Below are positions 1-7,132 of a stretch of 10,889 bases of DNA, one piece after another. The notes under the pieces were generated by a model. That model did not search any database and was not told the origin of the DNA. It saw nothing but the letters and a program-made list of their open reading frames with translations. Position numbers and translations under genes: made by a program. How positions within the stretch are numbered: the first letter of the stretch is position 1; each line of letters opens with the position of its first letter. The DNA is from Desulfovibrionaceae bacterium (GTDB lineage: Bacteria; Desulfobacterota; Desulfovibrionia; Desulfovibrionales; Desulfovibrionaceae): NCBI GenBank assembly GCA_017613475.1, contig JAGADT010000144.1, positions 1 through 10,889 of the forward strand, in the 5' to 3' direction.

Positions 1-311
1 CCGGCATCCCCCAGAACATTGTCATCACCTCGGAAGAAATCCGCAAGGCCCTCTCCGAACAGGTTGACCAAATCATACAGACCGTGCGCACGGCCCTGGA
101 GCAAACCCCGCCGGAACTTGCCGCGGATATTGTAGACAGGGGCATTGTGCTTACCGGCGGCGGCGCGCTGCTGAGAGGGCTTGAACAGCGCCTGCGTGAA
201 GAGGCCTCACTGCCCATCACCGTTGTTGACGACCCGCTTTCCGCCGTTGTCTTAGGCACGGGACGCGCGCTGGACAACCTTGATATCCTAGGTGATGTCT
301 GCATCGAATAA
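1..311 (+). CDS. mreB: Rod shape-determining protein MreB, C-terminal part (5' end outside window)
   Basis: MreB is the bacterial actin homologue. It forms ATP-dependent filaments under the inner membrane that guide lateral-wall synthesis. Only the last about 102 codons are present; the reading frame is open from position 3 and ends at TAA 309-311. The translated end contains GIPQNIVITSEEI, a helix rich in acidic and polar residues, then DIVDRGIVLTGGGALLRGLE, whose TGGGALL stretch is the adenosine-binding element of the actin fold in MreB. The final DDPLSAVVLGTGRAL segment is also characteristic of MreB. A GTG at 84 lies inside this frame and is not a real start. The gene is followed by a strong hairpin terminator, so mreB may be transcribed partly apart from mreC downstream. 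The family call is sure; the upstream part and promoter cannot be seen. Confidence 0.96.
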   Translation, partial: GIPQNIVITSEEIRKALSEQVDQIIQTVRTALEQTPPELAADIVDRGIVLTGGGALLRGLEQRLREEASLPITVVDDPLSAVVLGTGRALDNLDILGDVCIE

Positions 312-320
312 AATGCGTTA

Positions 321-359
321 AAAAGAGAAGGCGCAGCCCAGGGCAGCGCCTTCTTTTTC
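321..359 (+). terminator. Intrinsic terminator after mreB
   Basis: A perfect 9-bp stem pairs 326-334 (AGAAGGCGC) with 346-354 (GCGCCTTCT) around an 11-nt loop that can itself pair (GCCC/GGGC). It is followed at once by a T-rich tract. The stem starts 15 bp after the mreB stop. This is a textbook rho-independent terminator and would stop or attenuate transcription between mreB and mreC. Confidence 0.9.
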
Positions 360-487
360 ATTTCCATAGGATTTCCCGGATTCCTGGCAACTGCATCAGG
401 GATCCTGCCCAGCCGGCATAGCCCTGTGCCCTTCCGCCCAAAAATTTGGTCCGCCCTGCAAATCCAGCCCTGCCTTCACACACAGCC

Positions 488-1363
488 ATGACTCCAAGAC
501 GACTCCTGCTTATCCCAGCCGCTGCCCTCCTTTTTTCCCTGGGGCTGTACAGCTGGAACCAGCATACTGACGTTTTGGATGCCTTCTCCGCCTCCACAGG
601 GCTTGAAGCTGCAGGATCAATCCTCAAAGGCATTCACGCTGTCAAAACATCCATCGCTTCCACCTGGCAGCGCTTTGCGAACCAAAGCGCCATCCAGCAG
701 GAAAACGAAAAGCTGCGGAAAGAACTCAGGGAGCTCTCCGCACGCATGCTGCTTGTTTCAGAACAAAAGGCCGAACTGGAACGGCTCCGCAAGCTCCTGG
801 GCATTTCCCCTCCAAAAGACTGGCAGCTGCTTGGCGCGCAGGTGCTGGGCAGCCGCATGGGGCCTAACTCGCCTTTTATTGGCATTACCATTGACCGCGG
901 ATACATAACCGGGGCAACGCCTGAAACGCCGATCATGACGCCGGAAGGCATTGCCGGCTTTGTTTTCAAGGCCGGGCCATTCACAGCGATTGCGCTGCTG
1001 CTTACGGATCCGGGAGTCCGCATCGCGGTTACCGGAGAGAAAAGCCGAATGCAGGGCATCCTTTCCGGGAACGGACTGAACAAGCCGATGGAAATGCTTT
1101 TTGTGCCCCACAATGCCACATTTGAAGTTGGGGAACTGCTTGTGACGTCCGGCCTGGATAACGTTTTCCCCAAAGGCATCCCTGTTGCCAAAATCATATC
1201 CGCGGCCCCCTCAACATTAACGCCCTTCCTTGCAGTGCAGGCTGTTCCCCTTGCCAACCTCACAAAGATTGAGGATGTGCTCCTGGTTGTGCGCGACCCT
1301 GAAACCCTGCTGCCCCAGCGCGCGCCGCAGCAGCAGCCAAGCAGCGAGGCGAAAAAGCCATGA
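488..1363 (+). CDS. mreC: Rod shape-determining protein MreC
   Basis: MreC is a bitopic inner-membrane protein of the elongasome. Its periplasmic part binds PBP2 and activates wall synthesis. From ATG 488 the product is 291 aa: a short basic N-terminus (MTPRRLL), one membrane helix at about residues 5-22, a coiled coil at about 66-105 (QQENEKLRKELREL and following), then the beta-rich domain. The stretches PNSPFIGITIDRGYITG (about 126-142) and LVTSGLDNVFPKGIPVAKI (about 218-236) are typical MreC signatures. The tail is Pro/Gln-rich and probably flexible. An in-frame TTG at 446 would add 14 residues before the membrane helix. I prefer ATG 488 because the basic residues then directly precede the helix, although neither start has a good Shine-Dalgarno sequence. 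The stop overlaps the mreD start (ATGA, 1360-1363). Confidence 0.94.
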   Translation: MTPRRLLLIPAAALLFSLGLYSWNQHTDVLDAFSASTGLEAAGSILKGIHAVKTSIASTWQRFANQSAIQQENEKLRKELRELSARMLLVSEQKAELERLRKLLGISPPKDWQLLGAQVLGSRMGPNSPFIGITIDRGYITGATPETPIMTPEGIAGFVFKAGPFTAIALLLTDPGVRIAVTGEKSRMQGILSGNGLNKPMEMLFVPHNATFEVGELLVTSGLDNVFPKGIPVAKIISAAPSTLTPFLAVQAVPLANLTKIEDVLLVVRDPETLLPQRAPQQQPSSEAKKP

Positions 1364-1830
1364 GCGGACGAAACCTGCTTGGCTGGCTTTTTTTTTTCTG
1401 CGCGGGCGTGTGGCTCCAGCACCTGTACCCGGGGCTTGACTTCCTGCTCCCGGGCGTCCTTGTTTCACTGGGGGAAGGCCGCGTTGTCCAAACGCTCTGC
1501 GTTTCTGCAGCGTGCGTCCTGATTCAGGAAGGCCTGGGCACCCTTGATTTTGGCGCCGCCATTCTCTGGTATCTCTCTGTAACCCTTGTTTTCCTGCTTG
1601 GCCGCTATTTCTTCAGGATCACCAATATCCTCTTTGCCATCCTTGTAGCTGCGGCCTCCGGGGTCACGCATTTTGGCATCACCCAGCTGATGTGCATGCT
1701 CCAGCAGCACAGCGCCAGCCTTGAAACGCTGGGCAACGAAAGCCTCCAGCAAGCCCTGGCCCTTATCGTTACGTGGAAAATTTTTGCCTTTCTCCGCCAT
1801 CAGGTCATGCCCCATGCTCAGTCATCTTGA
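1360..1830 (+). CDS. mreD: Rod shape-determining protein MreD
   Basis: MreD is a small polytopic inner-membrane protein that associates with MreC and PBP2 in the elongasome. The 156-aa product is mostly hydrophobic, with about five likely membrane helices, for example LGWLFFFCAGVWLQHLY near the start, and IIts middle section from FGAAILWYLSVTLVFLL into the RITNILFAILVAAAS segment. The sequence family is weakly conserved, so the call rests on size, topology and position between mreC and mrdA. The ATG overlaps the mreC stop in ATGA, with GAGG at 1346-1349 as a possible ribosome site, which suggests translational coupling. The 3' end overlaps mrdA by 17 bp. Odd point: ten T in a row (1388-1397) encode part of the first membrane helix and could allow slippage. 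Confidence 0.88.
   Translation: MSGRNLLGWLFFFCAGVWLQHLYPGLDFLLPGVLVSLGEGRVVQTLCVSAACVLIQEGLGTLDFGAAILWYLSVTLVFLLGRYFFRITNILFAILVAAASGVTHFGITQLMCMLQQHSASLETLGNESLQQALALIVTWKIFAFLRHQVMPHAQSS
1388..1397 (+). repeat. Ten-T homopolymer inside mreD
   Basis: Ten consecutive T residues lie in codons 10-13 of mreD (Leu-Phe-Phe-Phe). An insertion of one T would bring the TGA at 1437-1439 into frame and truncate MreD at roughly 26 residues. The tract is visible directly; any role in variation is inference. Confidence 0.95.
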
Positions 1831-3619
1831 TCGCGATGATTACCATCCCCCCAAAAACGGGCTGCTGCTCCTGCTCTGCATGGTTTTTCTCCTGTTTTTT
1901 GTATTTACCCTCCGCTTCTGGTATCTGCAGGTCCATAAGGGAGAAAGCTATTCCAGGCAGTCGCTTGACAACACCCGCCGTTACGAACGCGTGTACGCCT
2001 CAAGGGGGCTCATCAAGGACTGCAACGGCCGTATCCTGGCCGATAACCGGCCGACTTTTGTCCTCACGCTCAACCGCGAAAGCTGCCCGGATATCAACAG
2101 CACGCTCGCGCAGGTAAGCATGTGGACCGGCGTTCCACTGGCGCAGCTCGCCAATAAGGTCAAGCAGGACAGTGTGAGGGGAAAAGCCTTTGAATCCATC
2201 GTGCTGCTTCCGGAGATGACCCCGGAGCAGATTTCGCTCATCGAACCGCAGCTTCTGCACTGGCCTGAGCTTGATATTGTCACACGCTACAAACGCTACT
2301 ACCCCATGAAGGAAACCTTCGCGCATATCCTGGGGTACGTTGCCGAAGCCAACGAAAAAGAACTGAAAAGCGATTCATGGCTTGCCCTGGGAGATAATGT
2401 TGGCAAGCAGGGCCTGGAAAAAGTCCTTGAAACGACCCTGCGGGGCCAGAAAGGGCGGAACAGCCTTGAGGTAGATGCCCTTGGCCGCGTTTTTGGCAAG
2501 GAATCCCTTGAGGCGCCGCAAAACGGAACCAATATCACGCTCAATATTGACGCCGAGCTGCAGAAAAATATTTTTTCCATCCTTGGCAGCCAAACAGGCA
2601 GCGTCGTTGTGCTCAATCCCCATACGGGCGCTGTCCGCGCGCTGGTAACAACGCCGGCGTATGACAATAACCTCTTTGTTTCAGGCCTGTCCAACAAAGA
2701 CTGGGCGGCACTGCGCGATAATCCCTACCACCCCCTGCAAAACCGGGCCATCCAGAGTGTATACCCGCCAGGATCCGTATGGAAGCTGATGATGGTGGGG
2801 CTTTTCCTGGAAAAAGGCATTTCCCCCGGGGATTCCATTTACTGCACAGGAAAAGTGACCATTGGCAACCAAACCTTCCGCTGCTGGAAAAAGGCCGGGC
2901 ACGGAAGTGTCAGCATGGTCCACTCCCTCGAAGCGTCCTGCGACAGCTACTACTACCTGTTTGGCGAAAAATGCGGCATCAACAGCATTGCGGACTACGC
3001 AAAGCGCTGCGGCTTTGGCAGCCTCACCCAAATAGACCTGCCCCACGAAAAGAAGGGGCTTGTTCCATCGCGGGAATGGAAAAAACGCCGTACAAAGCAG
3101 GCATGGTACCGCGGTGAAACCCTGAACGTATCCATTGGCCAGGGGTACACGCTGATTACGCCCATCCAGCTGGCAACCTTTGTTGGCTCCCTGCTCAACG
3201 GCGGCAAGCTCCTCAAGCCGCAGCTTGTCGCCGGGCGGGAGCCTGAAGTCATCGGCACAACGCCGATGAGCGAGCAGACACGGAAGCTGATAACCAATGC
3301 CATGGTCCTCACGGCCAGGCATGGCACGGCGCGTTCCGTGCGCCGCTCAGACATGATCATCGGCGGCAAAACAGGGACTGCCCAGGTTGTTAAGGTCCGC
3401 ATGATTGGCGAACGCCGCCAGCGCAAGGAAGAAATGGCCCATTTTGAACGCGACCACGCATGGATTGCGACCTGGGGTGAAAAAAATAACGAGCAGGTCG
3501 TTGTCATCGTCATGCTTGAGCACGGCGGAGGCGGCGGATCAGACGCAGGGCCAGTGGCCAAAAAGGTTTACGAGCTCTTGTATGGCCCTGATGGCGGCTC
3601 TCCACGGTCCAAAGGGTAA
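1814..3619 (+). CDS. mrdA: Penicillin-binding protein 2 (elongasome transpeptidase)
   Basis: PBP2 is the monofunctional class B transpeptidase that cross-links peptidoglycan during cell elongation, working with RodA and MreC. From ATG 1814 the product is 601 aa, normal for the family: an N-terminal membrane anchor at about 16-34, the PBP dimerisation/pedestal region with RGLIKDCNGRILADNRP near residues 62-78, and a C-terminal transpeptidase domain. All three catalytic motifs are present: SVWK with nucleophile Ser321 and Lys324, SCD at 375-377, and KTGT at 519-522 (followed by AQ, as in PBP2). The open frame runs back to 1721 inside mreD, but the first 31 of those residues lack family character. 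ATG 1814 gives the usual short cytoplasmic tail and a 17-bp overlap with mreD, consistent with coupling. rodA, a frequent next gene, does not follow here. Confidence 0.96.
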   Translation: MLSHLDRDDYHPPKNGLLLLLCMVFLLFFVFTLRFWYLQVHKGESYSRQSLDNTRRYERVYASRGLIKDCNGRILADNRPTFVLTLNRESCPDINSTLAQVSMWTGVPLAQLANKVKQDSVRGKAFESIVLLPEMTPEQISLIEPQLLHWPELDIVTRYKRYYPMKETFAHILGYVAEANEKELKSDSWLALGDNVGKQGLEKVLETTLRGQKGRNSLEVDALGRVFGKESLEAPQNGTNITLNIDAELQKNIFSILGSQTGSVVVLNPHTGAVRALVTTPAYDNNLFVSGLSNKDWAALRDNPYHPLQNRAIQSVYPPGSVWKLMMVGLFLEKGISPGDSIYCTGKVTIGNQTFRCWKKAGHGSVSMVHSLEASCDSYYYLFGEKCGINSIADYAKRCGFGSLTQIDLPHEKKGLVPSREWKKRRTKQAWYRGETLNVSIGQGYTLITPIQLATFVGSLLNGGKLLKPQLVAGREPEVIGTTPMSEQTRKLITNAMVLTARHGTARSVRRSDMIIGGKTGTAQVVKVRMIGERRQRKEEMAHFERDHAWIATWGEKNNEQVVVIVMLEHGGGGGSDAGPVAKKVYELLYGPDGGSPRSKG

Positions 3620-3686
3620 CGGCTGCCGATTTCAAACCTATGTTCAGCGCAAACGCTTTTCAGCAAGGCTTTTTTTGGAGAAAACC

Positions 3687-4181
3687 ATGAATCTCAGCTA
3701 TCCCAAGGTCATGACGCTCCCGCAGCTCACAGCCTGGCTTTCCCCCCTGCACGCGGCAGGAAAAAAAATCGTCTTCACAAACGGCTGCTACGATATCCTG
3801 CACCCCGGCCATGTTGACCTGCTGGAACGGGCAAAAGCCCTTGGGGATATCCTTGTTCTCGGCCTCAACAGCGACGACTCTGTCCGCCGCCAAAACAAAG
3901 GGCCGGAACGCCCCATCAATACCTATGCCGTACGGGCCTTCGTTCTTGCGCATCTTGCCAGCGTTGACGCTGTTGTGCCATTTGAAGAAGACACGCCCCT
4001 GGCATTGATTAAGGCAATCCAGCCTGATGTCCTGGTAAAAGGCGGCGACTGGCCCATTGAAAAAATCGTTGGCCGCGATGTCGTGCTTTCACGCGGCGGC
4101 ATTGTAAAAAGCCTTCCGCTCCTGCCCGGGTATTCAACCACCGCCATTGTGAAAAAACTGATGGGCTCTGCACCCCAATAA
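3687..4181 (+). CDS. rfaE2: D-glycero-beta-D-manno-heptose 1-phosphate adenylyltransferase, stand-alone
   Basis: The enzyme transfers AMP from ATP to heptose 1-phosphate to give ADP-D-glycero-D-manno-heptose, the precursor of the LPS inner core. It acts in the cytoplasm. The 164-aa product is one cytidylyltransferase-like Rossmann domain. TNGCYDILHPGHV carries the HxGH nucleotide-binding motif (HPGH, 39-42), NSDDSVRRQNKGPERPI (61-77) matches the family, KGGDW is at 118-122, and the GYSTT motif with the following IVKKL near 148-158 is the typical end. In E. coli this is the C-terminal half of bifunctional HldE; here there is no kinase domain, so RfaE1 must be encoded elsewhere. The open frame begins at 3405 inside mrdA, but GGAG at 3677-3680 sits 6 nt before ATG 3687, which fixes the start. 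It lies 67 bp after mrdA and may be read through from it. Confidence 0.95.
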   Translation: MNLSYPKVMTLPQLTAWLSPLHAAGKKIVFTNGCYDILHPGHVDLLERAKALGDILVLGLNSDDSVRRQNKGPERPINTYAVRAFVLAHLASVDAVVPFEEDTPLALIKAIQPDVLVKGGDWPIEKIVGRDVVLSRGGIVKSLPLLPGYSTTAIVKKLMGSAPQ

Positions 4182-4200
4182 ACGCGCTCCCAATGCCCAT

Positions 4201-5790
4201 TCAGCACTGCCGCATGGCCTGGAAACGCATTTCCTGCACATAAAGGCTTTCCGCATCAGGCAGGGATGTTAGGTCCAGCACGGCGCAGCCCCGTTTCCAT
4301 TGCCGCATACGCTCCCGCAGTTCCGGCCGGCACAGCAGAAGGCAGGCCCCGTTCAGGGAAGCATTGCCAATGGAGCGCACCCTGGCTCCCAGCCCCGCGG
4401 GAATAAAGCCCAGCTGCTCCAGCGCCGCCCTTGGCGCATGCCACCCCAACGCGCCGGCCAGATACCAGCACACATTTTCAGGATGAAGCCCGGCAGCGCG
4501 CGTGAGCTGCCCTGCTGCCATGGCAAAGGCGGCGCGGACTTTCAGCACCGCCTCCACATCATGGGCTGTCAAGCACATTCCATGCGGCAGCTCGAAGCGC
4601 CAGGCGCCTTGCCCATCACGCCGCAGCAAGGCAAGCAGGCGGCGGGCCAACGGTGATAGTGCATCTTTAGCGGGCTGACCGCTGGCAAGCAAAACACCTT
4701 CCCGCAGCAAGAGGGCAATAAGGCTTAAATAGCCCGTTCCTGCAATGCCTTCCGCTCTGCTGCCTGCATTTTCCCAAAAGCGGCATTTCAACCCATCAGG
4801 AGCCATATCAAAGCCGACGATGCTGCCGGGACCAGCATTCGTCCCGCAGCTGAGCCCAATGCCCTCCAGGGCCGGCCCTAACGGAACACTGGCCGCCAGG
4901 GCGTGGGACTCATCAAACGCAAGAACGAACTCACCATTCGTCCCCATATCCGCCAGCAAAAAGGGAAATTGGGGCTGCTGCTCCAAAAGCCACAGCATGC
5001 CGGAGCTGATATCCCCTCCCACAAAAGGCGCTATCTGATCGGGGAGCCACAGCGGCGGCAAGCCCTCAATGCGCATGGCGCGCCCGCCTTCTTCCGCCAA
5101 CTGGTACGGCGCCGCGGATAAACCTGAACACGCCTTCCCCGCAAGGATGGCCGTCATGGCAGGATTGCCGGCAACGCAGAGTTCCCTGACGCCTCCGGGA
5201 ACCCCGGCAGCGATACGCCGCAGGGCGCCGACAACAGGGGCACGCAAACGCCCTGCCCCCTCCCCTGTGCATGCCATGGCTATCCTGGACATCACATCGC
5301 TGCCGGCGGCAAGCTGGGGATTAAGCATGCCCCCCTCCGCAAGTGTCCTCCCGTCTGGACAGAGCGCCCGCCATTGAATGGAGGTTGTGCCAAGATCAAC
5401 GGCCAGCAATGCTTCTGCCCCATCGCCGGCAGCGGCGCCGGGCACTCCCCCTCCTGAACATTCTGCTGGCTCAGCAGGCACAGAAAGCCAGGCCTCAGAG
5501 CGCACACAATGCCTGCAGGATAAGCGCCAGCCATCAGCAACGGCTTCAGCGCCCAAATCCACAGACTCTTCTTCCGTTGCTTCAGGGGCATCTTTGAGAA
5601 AACGCACCCGGCATGCCCCGCAATGCCCAAGGCCAGAGCAAAGGGCTGATACGGCAAGCCTGCCGCTCAGCCAAAGCGCCTCTGAAAGACGTTCTCCTTT
5701 CCTGGCTTCAATCCGTATGCTTTGGTGAGGAACGCATTTTGTCAGGATAACGTTCAGAAGAACCTTTTCACCATGCAATCCAGTATCCAT
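4201..5790 (-). CDS. RACo-like protein: N-terminal [2Fe-2S] ferredoxin domain plus ASKHA (DUF4445) ATPase domain
   Basis: This resembles reductive activators of corrinoid proteins, which use ATP to drive transfer of an electron to cobalamin that has been oxidised to Co(II), restoring Co(I) in methyltransferase systems. From ATG 5790 the product is 529 aa. Residues about 24-107 form a plant-type ferredoxin domain with C51-x5-C57-x2-C60 and a fourth Cys at 92 (Cys95 is a neighbour). The ASKHA domain begins at about 128 with the phosphate-1 motif DLGTTS (132-137). NPQLAAGSDVMSRI (157-170) and the phosphate-2 motif LLADMGTNGEFVL follow, then GPALEGIGLSCGTNAGPG. Characterised RACo has roughly 630 aa with a middle domain between these parts; here the linker is only about 20 residues, so that domain is missing. 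A GTG at 5796 is an alternative start; neither start has a clear ribosome site. No corrinoid protein or methyltransferase is adjacent, so the partner is unknown. Confidence 0.85.
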   Translation of the reverse strand: MDTGLHGEKVLLNVILTKCVPHQSIRIEARKGERLSEALWLSGRLAVSALCSGLGHCGACRVRFLKDAPEATEEESVDLGAEAVADGWRLSCRHCVRSEAWLSVPAEPAECSGGGVPGAAAGDGAEALLAVDLGTTSIQWRALCPDGRTLAEGGMLNPQLAAGSDVMSRIAMACTGEGAGRLRAPVVGALRRIAAGVPGGVRELCVAGNPAMTAILAGKACSGLSAAPYQLAEEGGRAMRIEGLPPLWLPDQIAPFVGGDISSGMLWLLEQQPQFPFLLADMGTNGEFVLAFDESHALAASVPLGPALEGIGLSCGTNAGPGSIVGFDMAPDGLKCRFWENAGSRAEGIAGTGYLSLIALLLREGVLLASGQPAKDALSPLARRLLALLRRDGQGAWRFELPHGMCLTAHDVEAVLKVRAAFAMAAGQLTRAAGLHPENVCWYLAGALGWHAPRAALEQLGFIPAGLGARVRSIGNASLNGACLLLCRPELRERMRQWKRGCAVLDLTSLPDAESLYVQEMRFQAMRQC

Positions 5791-5814
5791 GCGCACGCAC
5801 TGCTTTTACGGCAT

Positions 5815-6864
5815 TTATTCTTTTCCGCACTTCTTCCAGAGCTTGTCCGCATAAACCCTAAAGGATTTGGGGGCATCGCGGAAATTGGCATCAAACGCAT
5901 ACTCCCCACCCCTCAGGAGGGCATTGCCTCTGGGCGCTATGGCTGTACGGCCGCGGGCGGCAAATTTTTTCTTTCCCTCATACATGATGATCTTCATGGG
6001 GGCAGGACGCCTCTCTGACCGGCAAACCAATTTGTAAACCATCCATACTTCGGAAAGTCCGTTGCCATCCAAATCCGTCACGGCAATGCTGTCCGCCAGG
6101 GCAACGCTGAAATCCCCGGATTCGCAGCGCTCAATGCCATCGCGGACAGTCCAAAGCGTTTCCCCGCTCCCTGTAAGGCGGGCAATGCGCAGGTTCCTGT
6201 CTTTCGCAGTTGTCCCTCTTGATGTCCTATACGTATTAACAGGAGAAAGCTCTGCCATAATGACCCCTGTGCCAAGGGAATCTGAAATGGGCACCCGCTG
6301 CGTATCTTCCGATCCGGCAGGCAAAGAAGCGGAAACGGCGGGCGCAGATGAAGCTGCCGCAGGGTCAGGGGCAAGATGCTTTTCAATAAAATCAACGGTA
6401 TACATGAATGTTTCTTTTTGCGCGGCAGCGCTTTTTACTGAAAGGCAATACGCCTCTCCTTCTCCCAGGAATACATAGCGGATATAGGCAAGCCCTCCTT
6501 CCGCTGTTTCCCCAGCCAAAGAAAACCAGCTATCCTGCTGCCTGAGCTGTTTCTTAAAAAGCGTTTTATACGCTTTAGATTCCTCATCATAATAGGATTT
6601 TATATCAGGGCTCTCTGAGACAAAAACTTTCTGTAAGGTAATTTTTGTATATTCCCTATCCCCATCGGACTTATTGTCGGCATGAAATGTTCCGGAATCA
6701 TCAATGCCTGCATTCCATTGCCCAGGAGGAAGTTCAAGCACAAATGTTTCTGATGCGCTTTTGTATACAGGCTTATCAGGATGCAAAAACACTTGCCTTG
6801 TCCCTGCATGTCCTTGAAAATATGCCGCAAAAATCATGACCATTGCCAACAGCAGCTTTTTCAT
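5815..6864 (-). CDS. Exported protein of unknown function with a DxDxN calcium-loop-like motif
   Basis: I do not recognise a characterised function. The 349-aa product starts at ATG 6864 with an excellent ribosome site (GAGGAGG, complement of 6869-6875). Residues 1-20 are a Sec signal peptide: MKK, a hydrophobic core, and likely cleavage after QGHA by signal peptidase I. There is no lipobox Cys. The mature protein has two parts joined by an Ala/Ser/Pro-rich linker at about 166-190. The C-terminal part contains AVTDLDGNGLSEVWMVYKL (261-279), a DxDxNxxxE loop like those of FG-GAP or EF-hand-like repeats, followed by PMKIIMYEGKKKFAARG (289-305). This resembles gut-bacterial surface proteins described as polysaccharide-related, but from memory only. 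Three Cys lie in the C-terminal half of the mature protein and could be oxidised. Its stop is 24 bp before the RACo-like gene on the same strand, so the two probably share a transcript. Confidence 0.8.
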   Translation of the reverse strand: MKKLLLAMVMIFAAYFQGHAGTRQVFLHPDKPVYKSASETFVLELPPGQWNAGIDDSGTFHADNKSDGDREYTKITLQKVFVSESPDIKSYYDEESKAYKTLFKKQLRQQDSWFSLAGETAEGGLAYIRYVFLGEGEAYCLSVKSAAAQKETFMYTVDFIEKHLAPDPAAASSAPAVSASLPAGSEDTQRVPISDSLGTGVIMAELSPVNTYRTSRGTTAKDRNLRIARLTGSGETLWTVRDGIERCESGDFSVALADSIAVTDLDGNGLSEVWMVYKLVCRSERRPAPMKIIMYEGKKKFAARGRTAIAPRGNALLRGGEYAFDANFRDAPKSFRVYADKLWKKCGKE

Positions 6865-6912
6865 GTTCCCTCCTCACAGGATCAGCATACGCAAACAATG
6901 CCTTATGAATTG

Positions 6913-6939
6913 CCTATACTGAAATCTATTCTTTTTCAA
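6913..6939 (-). promoter_or_regulatory. Candidate sigma70-type promoter for the exported-protein gene
   Basis: Read on the minus strand, TTGAAA (complement of 6934-6939) is followed after 15 bp by TATAGG (complement of 6913-6918) in AT-rich surroundings, about 48 bp before the start codon at 6864. The spacing is shorter than the ideal 17 bp and the -10 matches at only four positions, so this is tentative. Confidence 0.3.
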
Positions 6940-7044
6940 GGAAAGCGCAAAAACACGTCTCTTCCTCTGCCATAAGCCAGGATCGGGATGCTTTCCATGC
7001 CTGAAATACACCGCAGGATGCCATTCCATCACGGTTTTGCGAAC

Positions 7045-7073
7045 TTGACATTCCGCTGGCGGCAAAGCTACTT
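7045..7073 (+). promoter_or_regulatory. Weak candidate promoter for the ketopantoate-reductase-family gene
   Basis: A perfect -35 hexamer TTGACA (7045-7050) lies 82 bp before the start codon on the right strand. The sequence 17-18 bp downstream (around 7068-7074) is a poor -10, so only the -35 half is convincing. Confidence 0.2.
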
Positions 7074-7082
7074 GTACAGGGC

Positions 7083-7110
7083 TGCCATGCAGGCATTTCC
7101 GGCCATGGCA
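7083..7110 (+). repeat. 7-bp inverted repeat in the leader of the ketopantoate-reductase-family gene
   Basis: TGCCATG (7083-7089) and CATGGCA (7104-7110) are exact inverted copies with 14 bp between them. The repeat ends 11 bp before the GGAGG ribosome site. It could be an operator or a leader hairpin; nothing in the sequence decides between these. Confidence 0.4.
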
Positions 7111-7132
7111 CATCAATACCCGGAGGAAATCC

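Noticed and set aside
446..487. TTG start for mreC that would add 14 residues
   Set aside because: No ribosome site, a rare start codon, and the added residues do not resemble an MreC N-terminus; ATG 488 puts basic residues right before the membrane helix.
634..1422. Long minus-strand open frame (262 aa) opposite mreC
   Set aside because: It is antisense to a clear MreC, is rich in Ser/Arg as shadow frames usually are, and has no recognisable family.
1721..1813. Extended N-terminus for PBP2 inside mreD
   Set aside because: The extra residues are the shifted reading of mreD; ATG 1814 gives the normal PBP2 start.
2681..3322. Minus-strand open frame (213 aa) opposite mrdA
   Set aside because: It covers the PBP2 catalytic motifs on the other strand and shows no domain of its own.
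3620..3686. Terminator between mrdA and rfaE2
   Set aside because: A T run is present at 3670-3676, but the only nearby stem is about 4 bp (AGCG/CGCT) and is not next to it.
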